The notes under the pieces were generated by a model. That model was given only the letters and a program-made list of their open reading frames with translations, ran no database searches and was not told the DNA's origin. Position numbers and translations under genes: made by a program. This document shows, in pieces, positions 34,305 through 42,906 of a DNA stretch of 64,000 nucleotides. Numbering within the stretch: position 1 is the stretch's first letter; every line of letters begins with the position of its first letter. The DNA is from Streptomyces sp. HUAS 15-9 (lineage in GTDB: Bacteria; Actinomycetota; Actinomycetes; Streptomycetales; Streptomycetaceae), in assembly GCF_025642155.1 (NCBI RefSeq), contig NZ_CP106798.1, forward strand, positions 7,130,001-7,194,000. The letters run 5' to 3'.

Positions 34305-35519
34305 TCATGGCATGAGCCGGTCCTGTTGGCCGGCGCGCCACTCCGCGAGGAGCACGGTCGCGTCGTCGTCGAGACGGCCCGCGTGGTGTTCGACGACCGC
34401 GTGCATCAGTCGGCGCAGGGTCTCGTGGAGCGTCTGGTGGCCGGAGTGGTGTCGGACGATGAAGTCGACGAAGCGGTCCCGGCCGAATTCGCGTCCCTCC
34501 ACGTCCCGGGCCTCGACGATGCCGTCGGTGTACAGGAGGAGCCGGTCGCCGGGCTGCAGCTGGTGGTGGCGCACGGTGACGGGCAGGTCGAGTCCGGTGC
34601 CCATCGGGGCGGCGGGCGGGCAGGACAGCTCGAAGGCCCACCGGCCGTCGCGGATCACAAGTGGCAGGTGGTGCCCGCGGTTGATCCAGGTCAGTGTTCC
34701 CTTGTCGAGATCGAGGTCGGCGAGGATGCCGGTGACGTAGCGGCTGGCGCCGAAGTGGGAGGTCAGCAGGTCCTCGATGGCCTGGCTGGTCTCGACGAGC
34801 GAAGCGCCCTGGCGCCGGGCGGCGCGCGAGGCCGCGACGGCCAGGGTGGTGGTCATTCCGGCGGTGGTGTCGTGTCCCATGGCGTCGAAGACGGACAGGT
34901 GCAGTGCGCTGCCGCTGACGGCGTAGTCGAAGGCGTCACCGCCCACCTCGTAGGCCGGCTCGATCATGGCGCCCAGGGTCACCTCACGCCCTGCGTAGGC
35001 GGACGGCGGCATCAGGTTCCACTGCAGCTCCGCGGCCACGTCCATGGGCTCCGTCCGCACCAGCCGGGCGAAGGAGTCGCTGAAGGACCGCTTGCTCAGC
35101 AGCAGCAACGCCACCAGCGAGGCCAGATCGCGAAGGTCCAGCCGAAGGTCTTCCCGATCGCCGTCGGCCGTGTCCGCCCGCAGGACACCGATCCGTGCGA
35201 CGCCGTCGGTCACCGGGACCCACCAGCGCCGACGCCCCTCGTGAGCGGCTTCGGCGACCATCGCGACGCGTTGGTAGGCGCGGCCGGGCACGGTCGTGTC
35301 GATGTTCAGCCGTTCACCGCCGTCGCCCGCGTCGTCTCCACGGCCCGTGAGCTGCCGTAGTGCCTTCTCCTGAAGATCCACCGCGAAGACGGCGACGTCC
35401 CGCAGACCGACGCGCGCCGCGTGCGAGGCGATGAGGCCGGGCAGGTCGTCGAGAGTCGCCAGGTGAGCCGCCTGCATCAGCTCACGCAGCATTCGTCCGC
35501 TGTTTGCAGGGGTCGACAT
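34305..35519 (-). CDS. SpoIIE-type PP2C serine phosphatase
   Basis: 404 aa from ATG 35519 (GGAG upstream). The N-terminal about 170 residues form a GAF-like sensor (LRDVAVFAVDLQEKALRQL). The SpoIIE/RsbU catalytic domain at about 190-400 has YEVGGDAFDY (metal Asp), LSVFDAMGHDTTAGM, NRGHHLPL and a C-terminal DDDATVLL. It dephosphorylates anti-sigma-factor antagonists, controlling alternative sigma factors. A relic of such an antagonist (STAS) lies directly upstream at 35573-35710. Confidence 0.92.
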   Translation of the reverse strand: MSTPANSGRMLRELMQAAHLATLDDLPGLIASHAARVGLRDVAVFAVDLQEKALRQLTGRGDDAGDGGERLNIDTTVPGRAYQRVAMVAEAAHEGRRRWWVPVTDGVARIGVLRADTADGDREDLRLDLRDLASLVALLLLSKRSFSDSFARLVRTEPMDVAAELQWNLMPPSAYAGREVTLGAMIEPAYEVGGDAFDYAVSGSALHLSVFDAMGHDTTAGMTTTLAVAASRAARRQGASLVETSQAIEDLLTSHFGASRYVTGILADLDLDKGTLTWINRGHHLPLVIRDGRWAFELSCPPAAPMGTGLDLPVTVRHHQLQPGDRLLLYTDGIVEARDVEGREFGRDRFVDFIVRHHSGHQTLHETLRRLMHAVVEHHAGRLDDDATVLLAEWRAGQQDRLMP

Positions 35520-35572
35520 GGTTTGCTCCGGTGCCGCACCGTATGCGACACCGGCCGAGTACCCGGGTCGGC

Positions 35573-35710
35573 TCAGCCCGAGACCGCGTCCTCGACGGTT
35601 TCCCGTACGTCCGGTACGGCATCGGCTCCGGTGATCTGGAGAACGCGGAGCAGTTGGGGCGGCGGCGCTGCCACGCGCAGTGCCGTGGCGCGGTGGATGC
35701 CCAGCAGGAG
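35573..35710 (-). pseudogene. STAS-domain anti-sigma antagonist, C-terminal relic
   Basis: Minus-strand codons read ATALRVAAPPPQLLRVLQIT then GADAVPDVRETVEDAVSG and stop at 35573. This is the last helix-strand of an anti-sigma factor antagonist. Nothing of the core with its phosphorylatable Ser/Thr is found upstream. It sits 50 bp before the SpoIIE phosphatase start, the typical partner gene. Confidence 0.6.
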
Positions 35711-35862
35711 GTTTCAGTATGCCCGAGGTTCCGCGAGGTGCGGTGACGGCCGCTCGCGTCGCGTACGTGCGCCGCCGCCGCAGGTCGCGGCGGTGCAGGA
35801 GTCGTTCGGCAAACGGGCCCCGACCGCCCGGAAGGGTACTGCACAACCGGGTGAGCTGCTGG

Positions 35863-36030
35863 AAGGTACGAGAGGTTGCGGCACGCACGGTCAACAAGGA
35901 ACGGGCCAGGTCGGGCGAGTCCAAGACCTCACGCCGTGACCCGAAGGCGGCATCCCAGCGCGGCGGCCAACGCTCGCACGGCGGAGTGGGAGGGCAGACC
36001 AAGGACCAGCTGTATCAAGGGGCCGAGAAG
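35863..36030 (+). pseudogene. Partial copy of the plasmid-stabilisation-like protein at 42907-43233
   Basis: Plus-strand codons AARTVNKERARSGESKTS, RRDPKAASQRGGQRSHGG and TKDQLYQGAEKG repeat residues about 34-85 of the intact minus-strand gene 7 kb away. The start and the C-terminal SMTKKQLQNAL part are absent, and flanking codons are unrelated. A dead duplicate. Confidence 0.7.
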
Positions 36031-36043
36031 GGGCGGTCGGGAG

Positions 36044-37045
36044 TCAGGGCGCTTTGTCTGCGCGCAGCGCCGTGGCTCCCTCGCGCCAGGCCCTGAGGAG
36101 CCTGGCGGCCAGGCGGTCCTCCAGGAATGTGGTGGCGAGGATTCCGAACACCACGTCGGTGTCCAGGTGCGGCTCGCTCTCCAGGAGTCCGCCTACGACG
36201 TCACGCCGTACGACCTGTTCGTGGACGGCGTCGGCTTCGATGTGTTCGGTGTAGAAGCGTACGGCCGCGGGGCCTGCGCCTGTGCGGCGCATCGCCTCGG
36301 CCAGGCGGCGCGAGGCCGGGGACGACGTCACTTCCACGGCGGCGAAGTGCCCGACGAGTGCGGCGCGCAGCGAGCGGTGCAGACCGAGCAGGGACATCAG
36401 GTTGACGGTGGCGAGGGCCTCGGCCGGTGCGGCGTCGACGTACCGGCCGTACGCCGTGTCCAGGCCGAGGTCCGCCATGAGGGCGGCGAAGAGTTCCGCG
36501 TGGATCTCGTCGGCACGTCCGGCCCCGAACTCGTCGTACTCGACGGCGACCATGGCCGCCTTGGCGCGCCCGTGCAGCCGTGGGATGACCCAGGCGTGCG
36601 GGTCGGCCTCCTTGAGGTGGTAGAGCGAGCGCAGTGTGGCGTACTCCCGCAGGTGCTGGAGGGTGCCTTCGGCCTGGAGGAAGTGGGAGACGCTGTCCTC
36701 GGGGTCCGTGGCCGGTTCGACCTGGAGTTCGGCCAGCGCCCGCGTGGCGGTGCCGGCGCCGGCCACGGGCACGTCGGTGCGGAGCGCGTTCAGGAAACGG
36801 TCCTCCAGGGCAGCGCGGACGTTCAGCAGTCCGCTGTTCCATTCCAGGTTGTCGGGGACGCCCTCGAAGCTGCGGTAGTGGAGTTCGTAGAGGGTGTAGA
36901 GGGCGAGTTGGAGATCGTCGCCGTATGGGGCGCAGTGCGCCGGGGATGGCGCGCTCGCCGGATCCCCACCGCGCAGGGCGGCTGTCACAGCGGCTGACAG
37001 CGGACCGCGGGGCTCGGGCAACGGCGGAGAAAGGCGACCGGTCAT
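36044..37045 (-). CDS. Iron-containing redox enzyme family protein (haem-oxygenase-like diiron)
   Basis: 333 aa, all-helical. Conserved acid/His positions include YELHYRSFEG (about 53), VAVEYDEFGAGRADEIHAEL (about 167) and FYTEHIEADAVHEQV (about 262), fitting the haem-oxygenase-like diiron oxidase (HDO) superfamily. The substrate is unknown. It is translationally coupled (ATGA, 37042-37045) to the CDGSH iron-sulfur protein, suggesting the latter supplies electrons (inference). Confidence 0.85.
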   Translation of the reverse strand: MTGRLSPPLPEPRGPLSAAVTAALRGGDPASAPSPAHCAPYGDDLQLALYTLYELHYRSFEGVPDNLEWNSGLLNVRAALEDRFLNALRTDVPVAGAGTATRALAELQVEPATDPEDSVSHFLQAEGTLQHLREYATLRSLYHLKEADPHAWVIPRLHGRAKAAMVAVEYDEFGAGRADEIHAELFAALMADLGLDTAYGRYVDAAPAEALATVNLMSLLGLHRSLRAALVGHFAAVEVTSSPASRRLAEAMRRTGAGPAAVRFYTEHIEADAVHEQVVRRDVVGGLLESEPHLDTDVVFGILATTFLEDRLAARLLRAWREGATALRADKAP

Positions 37046-37263
37046 GGGGCATCGCCTTCACCGGGGCGCTTGCCGCGGCAGCGGTGGCTGGTGTCGCACC
37101 AGGGGAAGATCCGGCTGCGACGGCACGTGCAGACGGCCACCAGGAAACGATTCGACGACGACACCTCGCCGTCCTCACCCACAACCTCGACCGGGCCCTC
37201 GACGAGGAGGGGGCCGTCGCGCTGGACACGAATGCGGCAGGGCCGCTCAGGCGAGTTCGGCAC
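37042..37263 (-). CDS. CDGSH iron-sulfur domain protein
   Basis: 73 aa from GTG 37263. It has the 2Fe-2S binding pattern CTCRRSRIFPWCDTSH (CxC-x8-CDxSH; Asp-Thr-Ser-His in place of Asp-Gly-Ser-His) at about residues 46-61. Residues 1-40 form a strand-rich start (RIRVQRDGPLLVEGPVEVVG). Its start lies inside the methyltransferase 3' end (17-bp overlap) and its stop overlaps the diiron gene start, so the three genes form a tight operon. Confidence 0.9.
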   Translation of the reverse strand: MPNSPERPCRIRVQRDGPLLVEGPVEVVGEDGEVSSSNRFLVAVCTCRRSRIFPWCDTSHRCRGKRPGEGDAP

Positions 37264-37927
37264 GGATCACCACCAGTTCCTCGAATGTGCCGTCGGCTGC
37301 CAGCCCGCGTTCGCGCAGCCAGTCGAGGCGGGAGCGCAGGACCCGTCCGAAGGGCAGCCGGGTCCGGTCGACGACCTGGGCGCGCAGCCCTGCGGCGGCC
37401 AGGCGGGTGAGCGTGGCGCCGGTGCCACACAGGTGCGAGTGCACGATCAGAAGCGTTCCCGCCGGCCGCAGGACTTTCGGCGCGGTGTCGCAGATGCGGT
37501 CGATCAGAAGGCGACCGTCCGTGCCCGCGTCCCAGGCCCTGGCGAAGCCCCTGGGCGGCGCGCCGCTCGGGGCGGGCACGTAGGGCGGGTTGGCGATCAC
37601 CAGGTCGAAGCGTCGGCCGCCGGGCACCGCCGTCGTCAGGTCGCCGTGGCGCACCCGCAGGCGCTGCCCGTTGAGCAATGCGTTGATCCAAGCTACGACG
37701 ACGGCCCGCCAGGAGATGTCGACCGCGGTTACCCGGCCGCCGAGCCGGGCCGCCGCCACCGCGAGCACGCCGCTGCCGGTGCCCAGCTCCAACACGTCCG
37801 TCTTCTCCGTGATCCGTTCCCGGCACAGCGCCCGCCCCAGCAGCCGGGTATCAGCCTGAGGGGCGTACACGCCTCGGGGGACCCAGCAGCGGAGCGGCCG
37901 GGCGGCGGTGAGAGGGGCGGCTGTCAC
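37247..37927 (-). CDS. HemK/PrmC-like N5-glutamine or small-molecule methyltransferase
   Basis: 226 aa from GTG 37927 with GAGGAGG 7 nt upstream. SAM-binding motif I VLELGTGSGVLAVAAARLGG (about 45-65), VDIS acidic loop, and catalytic NPPY in DLVIANPPYVPAPSG (about 117). It is of the HemK2 type, short and without the N-terminal PrmC domain. Such enzymes modify glutamine in NPPY-dependent fashion. Here it heads the operon with the CDGSH and diiron proteins. Confidence 0.85.
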   Translation of the reverse strand: MTAAPLTAARPLRCWVPRGVYAPQADTRLLGRALCRERITEKTDVLELGTGSGVLAVAAARLGGRVTAVDISWRAVVVAWINALLNGQRLRVRHGDLTTAVPGGRRFDLVIANPPYVPAPSGAPPRGFARAWDAGTDGRLLIDRICDTAPKVLRPAGTLLIVHSHLCGTGATLTRLAAAGLRAQVVDRTRLPFGRVLRSRLDWLRERGLAADGTFEELVVIRAELA

Positions 37928-38085
37928 GGTGTCCTCCTCAGCCGGACCTCCGCCTCTGCGCCGGAGATCTCGCAGCCGATCACGCGTGCCTGCACGAGCA
38001 CTCCGATGCCGGGGAGGTTCTGGGTATCGAAGGTGCGCGGACCGGGTTTCCCTCCGCTCAGGCCGGAAACCCCGCGCCGCGTCAC
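37924..38085 (-). CDS. Possible small ORF coupled to the methyltransferase gene
   Basis: 53 codons from GTG 38085; the TGA at 37924-37926 overlaps the methyltransferase GTG as GTGA. The product (TFDTQNLPGIGVLVQARVIG ending in VRLRRTP) is beta-rich with one Cys and no known family. The overlap and absence of a separate promoter favour a real gene or the remnant of one. No strong ribosome binding site was seen. Confidence 0.35.
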   Translation of the reverse strand: MTRRGVSGLSGGKPGPRTFDTQNLPGIGVLVQARVIGCEISGAEAEVRLRRTP

Positions 38086-38433
38086 AGGTCACGCTTCTCC
38101 AACGGCCTCATGGTGGGCCCCTTGGAACTGTCCGCTCTCGTCGCGGTGGCCGGTGCATCGGTGTCCGCCGAGCCGCACCACGGCGCCGTCGCCGCCCCGG
38201 GCAGCCGTGGCTCCGGGCGGGCACCCCACGGTCCGGGGTGGGCGGGTCTCCATCCCGCCTCACTTCGACATCCAGGCATCGCCTCTGGCGTGCCGCACCG
38301 GTCGCGGGTCGATTGCCATCGTCACCGGCCTCCCATGGTGCGTCGTGTGCCACGGGGGTACTCGACGACCAGTCCGGACGACAAGGGCGGGCTGAGCGCC
38401 CGCTTCGACACAACGGAACGGAGTGATGAGACG

Positions 38434-38667
38434 ATGGCCAGCGCCACAGAGACCGGAAGCATCACCGGAACCCAGGACAAGGACTACGACCTTCTCTGGT
38501 ACGTCGAGAGCTGCCTGGAGAACACCCTTCGGCTGGACACCTACATCAAGGACGCCGAGCGGGCCAAGGACGAGCAACTGGTCGAGTTGTTCACCAAGGC
38601 GCAGGCTGACAGCCGTAAGGGCGCAGAACTGGGGAAGGCACTGCTGCGCAGCCGCTTGAGCGGCTGA
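38434..38667 (+). CDS. Small hypothetical acidic/helical protein
   Basis: 77 aa from ATG 38434 (GGAGTGATGAG upstream). Helical, with LLWYVESCLENTLRLDTYIK and DAERAKDEQLVELFTKAQ, resembling short Streptomyces proteins of unknown function. A rho-independent terminator follows at 38747. The upstream spacer 38086-38433 shows no other gene. Confidence 0.7.
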   Translation: MASATETGSITGTQDKDYDLLWYVESCLENTLRLDTYIKDAERAKDEQLVELFTKAQADSRKGAELGKALLRSRLSG

Positions 38668-38746
38668 TTTCGCATACGGACAGGAGCCTCTCTTCAGGCC
38701 CGTCCGGCCCACGCTCTCGGCGGCTCGAAGGCAGAACCAGGGCCCG

Positions 38747-38783
38747 AAGCCGAGGTCCTGGGCTCCCGGGGTCTCGGCTTTTT
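38747..38783 (+). terminator. Intrinsic terminator with T-tract
   Basis: AAGCCGAG (38747-38754) pairs with CTCGGCTT (38773-38780), followed by TTT, after the 77-aa gene. The rest of 38784-39074 holds no gene. Confidence 0.75.
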
Positions 38784-39074
38784 CCACCCCTCATGTTGAG
38801 TGTTCCGGCCGGCGGGAAGGTTACGACCTGGATCGCGGGGCTTGATCGAGGCTGCTCTGCAGCCGACCCGAGGTCCCGTTCTGTACTTCATCCGGACTGC
38901 CGACCCAAGCGGCTTGATCTTCGGTCTGGCGGTCCGCCTGTCTGCCGTCCGCCTGTGCCACCGGATTCCAGCAGCACCCGGAGTCATCTTCCGGCCCGTC
39001 ACGGGTATCCGTCTGCGATGTGATCGCGAGCCTCGCGTGAAAAGCTGGGTATGAGGCTTGTCCAGACGTGACGA

Positions 39075-39860
39075 GTGGCGGAGGACGACGTGGACTGGGG
39101 TCGGTTCGCGGAGCAGATGGCGTCGATGGCGCGGGATCTTCTGGCACAGGACTCGGTCGATGCCACACTGCGGCGGATCACCGCGTCGGCCACCGAACTG
39201 GTCGACGGCTGTGACGCGGCCGGGATCCTCGTGCTGCACGACGCGCAGGTGGAGACGCTCGCCCCCACCCATCAGCTGGTTGTCGACAGCGACCGGCTGC
39301 AGCACGGGCTGGGGGAAGGGCCGTGCTACGACGCCGCTCGTACCTCGCAGGGTGATCGGGTCTTCCGCATCGCCGACCTCACCACCGAACACCAGCGCTG
39401 GCCCGCCTACGCGCCCCAGGCACGCAAGCTCGGCGTCGGCAGCATGATGGGCTTCCTGCTGTTCACCGAGGAGGAAGACCTCGGCGCGCTGAACCTCTAC
39501 TCCCGCGAGCCCGGCGCGTTCACCGAGGCCAGTGAGCTGGCGGGATGGCTGCTGGCCTCCCACGCGGCGGTCGCCTTCTCCGCCGCCCGTACCCACGCCC
39601 AGCTGGAAGGGGCCCTCGCCACCCGTCACGCCATCGGCGAGGCCATGGGCATCGTCATGGGCAGTCACCACCTCACCGAGGAGGAGGCGTTCGACGTGCT
39701 GCGCCGTTACTCCCAGGAGAACAACATCAAGCTCCGCGAGGTCGCGCGCCGGGTCTGCGAGGCGGGCACCCTGTCGGGCCCCCGGGTTAGCGGCTCCTCC
39801 GGCACTTCGGCTGAACCAGAGAAGCCTGGGCCGGGCCAGTCCCCAGGGGAACGCTGCTGA
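39075..39860 (+). CDS. GAF-ANTAR domain regulator
   Basis: 261 aa from GTG 39075. A GAF sensor domain (about 15-165; GCDAAGILVLHDAQVETLAP, GEGPCYDAAR) is followed by an ANTAR RNA-binding domain (about 175-235; LEGALATRHAIGEAMGIVMG and EEEAFDVLRRYSQENNIKLR). ANTAR proteins act as antiterminators on RNA hairpins. The C-terminal tail is disordered. No dual-hexaloop target was recognised nearby. Confidence 0.92.
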   Translation: MAEDDVDWGRFAEQMASMARDLLAQDSVDATLRRITASATELVDGCDAAGILVLHDAQVETLAPTHQLVVDSDRLQHGLGEGPCYDAARTSQGDRVFRIADLTTEHQRWPAYAPQARKLGVGSMMGFLLFTEEEDLGALNLYSREPGAFTEASELAGWLLASHAAVAFSAARTHAQLEGALATRHAIGEAMGIVMGSHHLTEEEAFDVLRRYSQENNIKLREVARRVCEAGTLSGPRVSGSSGTSAEPEKPGPGQSPGERC

Positions 39861-39944
39861 AACCGGCTTGCCCACCAAGTCCCCCGCACAACCGCGCCCA
39901 CACCTGCACCGGCGGACCGGACCGAACGGCGGCCCTGCTCCGGC

Positions 39945-40439
39945 TCACAGGCTTGCGAGCAGTTGCGGTGACAGCGTCTTGATCATGGTGTTGGTCCAGC
40001 GCAACTGGCGCAGGGTTCGAGGGTGACAGGCGGCGGCGAGGTCGAGCAGTTCGGCGTCCCCGGCGGCCTGTGCGACCTGGGCGAGCATCTCCCAGCTCAG
40101 TGAGTTCTCGGTGGCGGCGAGGTGCAAGTCACGCAGGTCCCGCAGCAGGAGCAGACCGGGATTGGGCTGCCGGCCAAGGGTTCGGCCGAGGGGCTCGCGT
40201 ACGGTCGCCATAGGAGGGGCGGCCTCCGGTTGGTCCGTGGGGCCGGGTAGATGCAGGTCGTGCGGTTCGGCGGCGTGGGCGATGCGTTCGGCGTGTTCGT
40301 GGGACCAGCGGGCGATGTCCCTGGCGACGTGGTGGAACTCGTGCTCGACGCGATGGCGGTCGGCTGCGGCGAGGAGTTCCCGTTCCAGGGCGCGTTCGCC
40401 GTCGTGCAGGGTGCGCAGGACGATCTGGATGCCGGTCAC
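39945..40439 (-). CDS. Helical hypothetical protein coupled to the molybdoenzyme
   Basis: 164 aa; GTG 40439 overlaps the molybdoenzyme stop as GTGA, which fixes the start. Likely a four-helix bundle with His/Glu-rich stretches (HEFHHVARDIARWSHEHAER). No family is recognised, but conservation of the pairing would suggest a chaperone or accessory role for the upstream oxidoreductase (inference). Confidence 0.7.
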   Translation of the reverse strand: MTGIQIVLRTLHDGERALERELLAAADRHRVEHEFHHVARDIARWSHEHAERIAHAAEPHDLHLPGPTDQPEAAPPMATVREPLGRTLGRQPNPGLLLLRDLRDLHLAATENSLSWEMLAQVAQAAGDAELLDLAAACHPRTLRQLRWTNTMIKTLSPQLLASL

Positions 40440-42895
40440 GGTTCGCCTCCACTCTGGCCGGCCACGGCCGCTGGGCCACCCGCTGTCGGCGGGATGTGCC
40501 GCGGGTCCGCCGGGGCGGACGCAGTCGTGGTCGGAGCCGGGCTGCCGGTTCCGTCGCCGTGTTCGACGAGGGTCAGGCGGGCGGCGGCGGTCTTGAACAA
40601 CGGCTGCTTGGAGACGGGATCCCAGTCGGTGACCGTCGTCTCGTTGGCGGCACGGCCCCCGTTGGTGCCGGGGCGGTGGCCTTCGGGAGTGTCCCAGTAG
40701 CCGTAGTGGAACGGCAGGAACACCATGCCGTCGCGGATGCCGGTGATCCGCAGCCGGCCGCGCACCGAGCCGCGCGGGCTCGTGACCTCGACCAGATCGC
40801 CCTCGGCCACATCGTGCCGCAGCGCCTCGGCGGCGGAGACCTCCACCCACACCTCCGGAGCGGCGGCGTTCAGTTGCGGGGTGCGGGCGGTCTTGGTGCG
40901 GGTGTGGAAGTGGTAGAGGGTCCGGCCGGTGATCAGCTGGAGGGGAAAGGTCTCGTCGGTCCTCTCGTGGGGCGGGACGTATTCGGCGGCCTTGAGTACC
41001 GCCTTGCCGTCGGGGTTGAGGGCGCGGTACTCGGTCTCGGAGACGGCCGCGCCGGTCAGCAGGTCCCTGCCGTAGGTCTCGCAGTCGTCGGGGGCCGCCC
41101 AGGAGATGCCGTCGGTGTAGAGCCGTTCGGTGCCGTCCGGGGCGGCCTCGGTGCAGGGCCACTGGATACCACCGGCGTCGCGCAGCCGGTCGTATGTGAT
41201 CCCGGTGTAGTCGCAGGGCCTGCCGCGGCTGCACTCCTGCCACGCCTCGAACGCCGACTCGGCGTCGTGCCAGCCGATCAGCGGGCGGTCGTCCGTGTCG
41301 CGGAAGTCCATCCGGCGGGCGTAGTCGAGGAGGATGTCCAGGTCCGGGCGGGCCTCGCCCGGCGGGTCGACGGCCTTCTCGCAGAGGTGGACGGTGCGGT
41401 CGGCGTTGGTGAGCGTGCCGGTCTTCTCCGCCCAGGTCGCCGCGGGCAGGACCACGTCCGCGAGTTGCGCGGTCTCGGTGAGGTACAGGTCCTGTACGAC
41501 GGTGAAGAGCCGTGCCTGGCCGAGGATCTCCCGGATCCGGTGGAGGTCGGGGAGGGAGACCAGAGGGTTGGTGCCGGTGATCCACAGCATGTGGAGGGAG
41601 CCCTGTTCGGCGTAGCGGAAGATCTGCATGGCGGGGGTGGGCGGGGCGTAGTGCGGGATGCGGGAGGGGTCGACGTTCCAGATCCTCGCGAGGTCCTCGA
41701 CGTGGGTGTCGTTCTCCCAGTTGCGGAAGCCCGGCAGGTCGCCATTGGCCCCGCACTCGCGGGTGTTCTCGGCGCTGGGCTGGCCGTTCATCTGCAGGAC
41801 CCCGCAGCCGGGGCGGCCGAGCATGCCGCGGACCAGCTGGAGGTTGTTGACCTGGCACGCGGCGGCGGTGGCCTGGTGGGACTGGTAGACGCCCTGGAGC
41901 ACGGTGGACAGCAGCCGCTCGGCGCCGCCGAGGATTTCGGCGGCCTCGGTGATCTTCCGGGTCGGCACGTCGCAGATGCGGGCGGCCCAGTCCGGGGTGG
42001 TGTCGGCGACGCGTTCGGCGAGTTCCTCGAAGCCGACGGTGTGCGCGTCGACGAAGTCGCGGTCGATCCGTCCGGTGCGGATGATCTCGTGCAGCAGGGC
42101 GTCGAGCAGAGCCACGTTGGTACCCGCGCGGGGTGCGAGGTGGACGGCCGCGCGGCAGGCGACCGGGGTGGGACGCGGGTCGACGCACACGAGACGGGGC
42201 GGATCGGGGCCCGCCAGGCGGTCCAGGACCCGCATCCACAGCACGGGCTGCGTCTCGGCCATGTTGTGCCCGAACAGGGCGATGACGTCGGCGTGGTCGA
42301 TGTCCGTGTAGGAGGCGGGCTGGCCGTCGCAGCCGAAGGTCTCCTTCAGCGCCTCGGCCGCGGTGGCGGTGCACAGGCGGGTGTTGCCGTCGAGGTGGTT
42401 GGTGCCGATGCCGGCGCGCGCGATCACCGCCAGCGTGTAGTACTCCTCCAGGAACAACTGACCGGTGGTGTAGAAGCCGATGGCGCCGGGGCCGCTCTCG
42501 TCCAGCAGTTCCCTGGTCCGGTCGGCGATCCGGTCCATGGCGGTGTCCCAGCCGCAAGGGACCAGACGGCCGCCGTCCCGGAGCAGGGGAGTGGTCAGCC
42601 GGTCCTTTGCATGGTTGGCCTGCCAGCCGAACAGGTCCTTCGGTCCGAGCCGGCCGTGGTTGACCCGGTCGGCGGGCCGTCCGCGCACCCCGACGATCCG
42701 GTCGTGGGCGACCGCGACCTCCATGGCATCCCCGTTGGAGTGCAGCAGGGAGGCGGTGGGGACCCAGCGCTCCACGGCGTCTGCCGTGGTGCCGGGCTCG
42801 AGGTACGAGTCGACCCGCACCGGCCAGGCTTCACCGCGACCGTAGGGGGCGCGGTCGCCCCAGGGCCGCGCTATCCGGTCCACCTTGGGCCGCAT
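40436..42895 (-). CDS. Molybdopterin oxidoreductase lacking the N-terminal Fe-S cysteines
   Basis: 819 aa from ATG 42895 (GTGAGG upstream). The overall layout is that of NasA/FdhF-type bis-MGD enzymes: GRLGPKDLFGWQANHAKDRL, GAIGFYTTGQLFLEEYYTLA, the Mo-ligand region GNTRLCTATAAEALKETFG with Cys kept, and a C-terminal molydop-binding domain (LQLITGRTLYHFHTRTKT). Where homologs have a C-x2-C-x3-C 4Fe-4S motif near residue 50, this reads WVPTASLLHSNGDAMEV with Ser, His and Asp. Redox partner and substrate are unknown. Confidence 0.88.
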   Translation of the reverse strand: MRPKVDRIARPWGDRAPYGRGEAWPVRVDSYLEPGTTADAVERWVPTASLLHSNGDAMEVAVAHDRIVGVRGRPADRVNHGRLGPKDLFGWQANHAKDRLTTPLLRDGGRLVPCGWDTAMDRIADRTRELLDESGPGAIGFYTTGQLFLEEYYTLAVIARAGIGTNHLDGNTRLCTATAAEALKETFGCDGQPASYTDIDHADVIALFGHNMAETQPVLWMRVLDRLAGPDPPRLVCVDPRPTPVACRAAVHLAPRAGTNVALLDALLHEIIRTGRIDRDFVDAHTVGFEELAERVADTTPDWAARICDVPTRKITEAAEILGGAERLLSTVLQGVYQSHQATAAACQVNNLQLVRGMLGRPGCGVLQMNGQPSAENTRECGANGDLPGFRNWENDTHVEDLARIWNVDPSRIPHYAPPTPAMQIFRYAEQGSLHMLWITGTNPLVSLPDLHRIREILGQARLFTVVQDLYLTETAQLADVVLPAATWAEKTGTLTNADRTVHLCEKAVDPPGEARPDLDILLDYARRMDFRDTDDRPLIGWHDAESAFEAWQECSRGRPCDYTGITYDRLRDAGGIQWPCTEAAPDGTERLYTDGISWAAPDDCETYGRDLLTGAAVSETEYRALNPDGKAVLKAAEYVPPHERTDETFPLQLITGRTLYHFHTRTKTARTPQLNAAAPEVWVEVSAAEALRHDVAEGDLVEVTSPRGSVRGRLRITGIRDGMVFLPFHYGYWDTPEGHRPGTNGGRAANETTVTDWDPVSKQPLFKTAAARLTLVEHGDGTGSPAPTTTASAPADPRHIPPTAGGPAAVAGQSGGEP

Positions 42896-42906
42896 TGGCC
42901 TCACCC

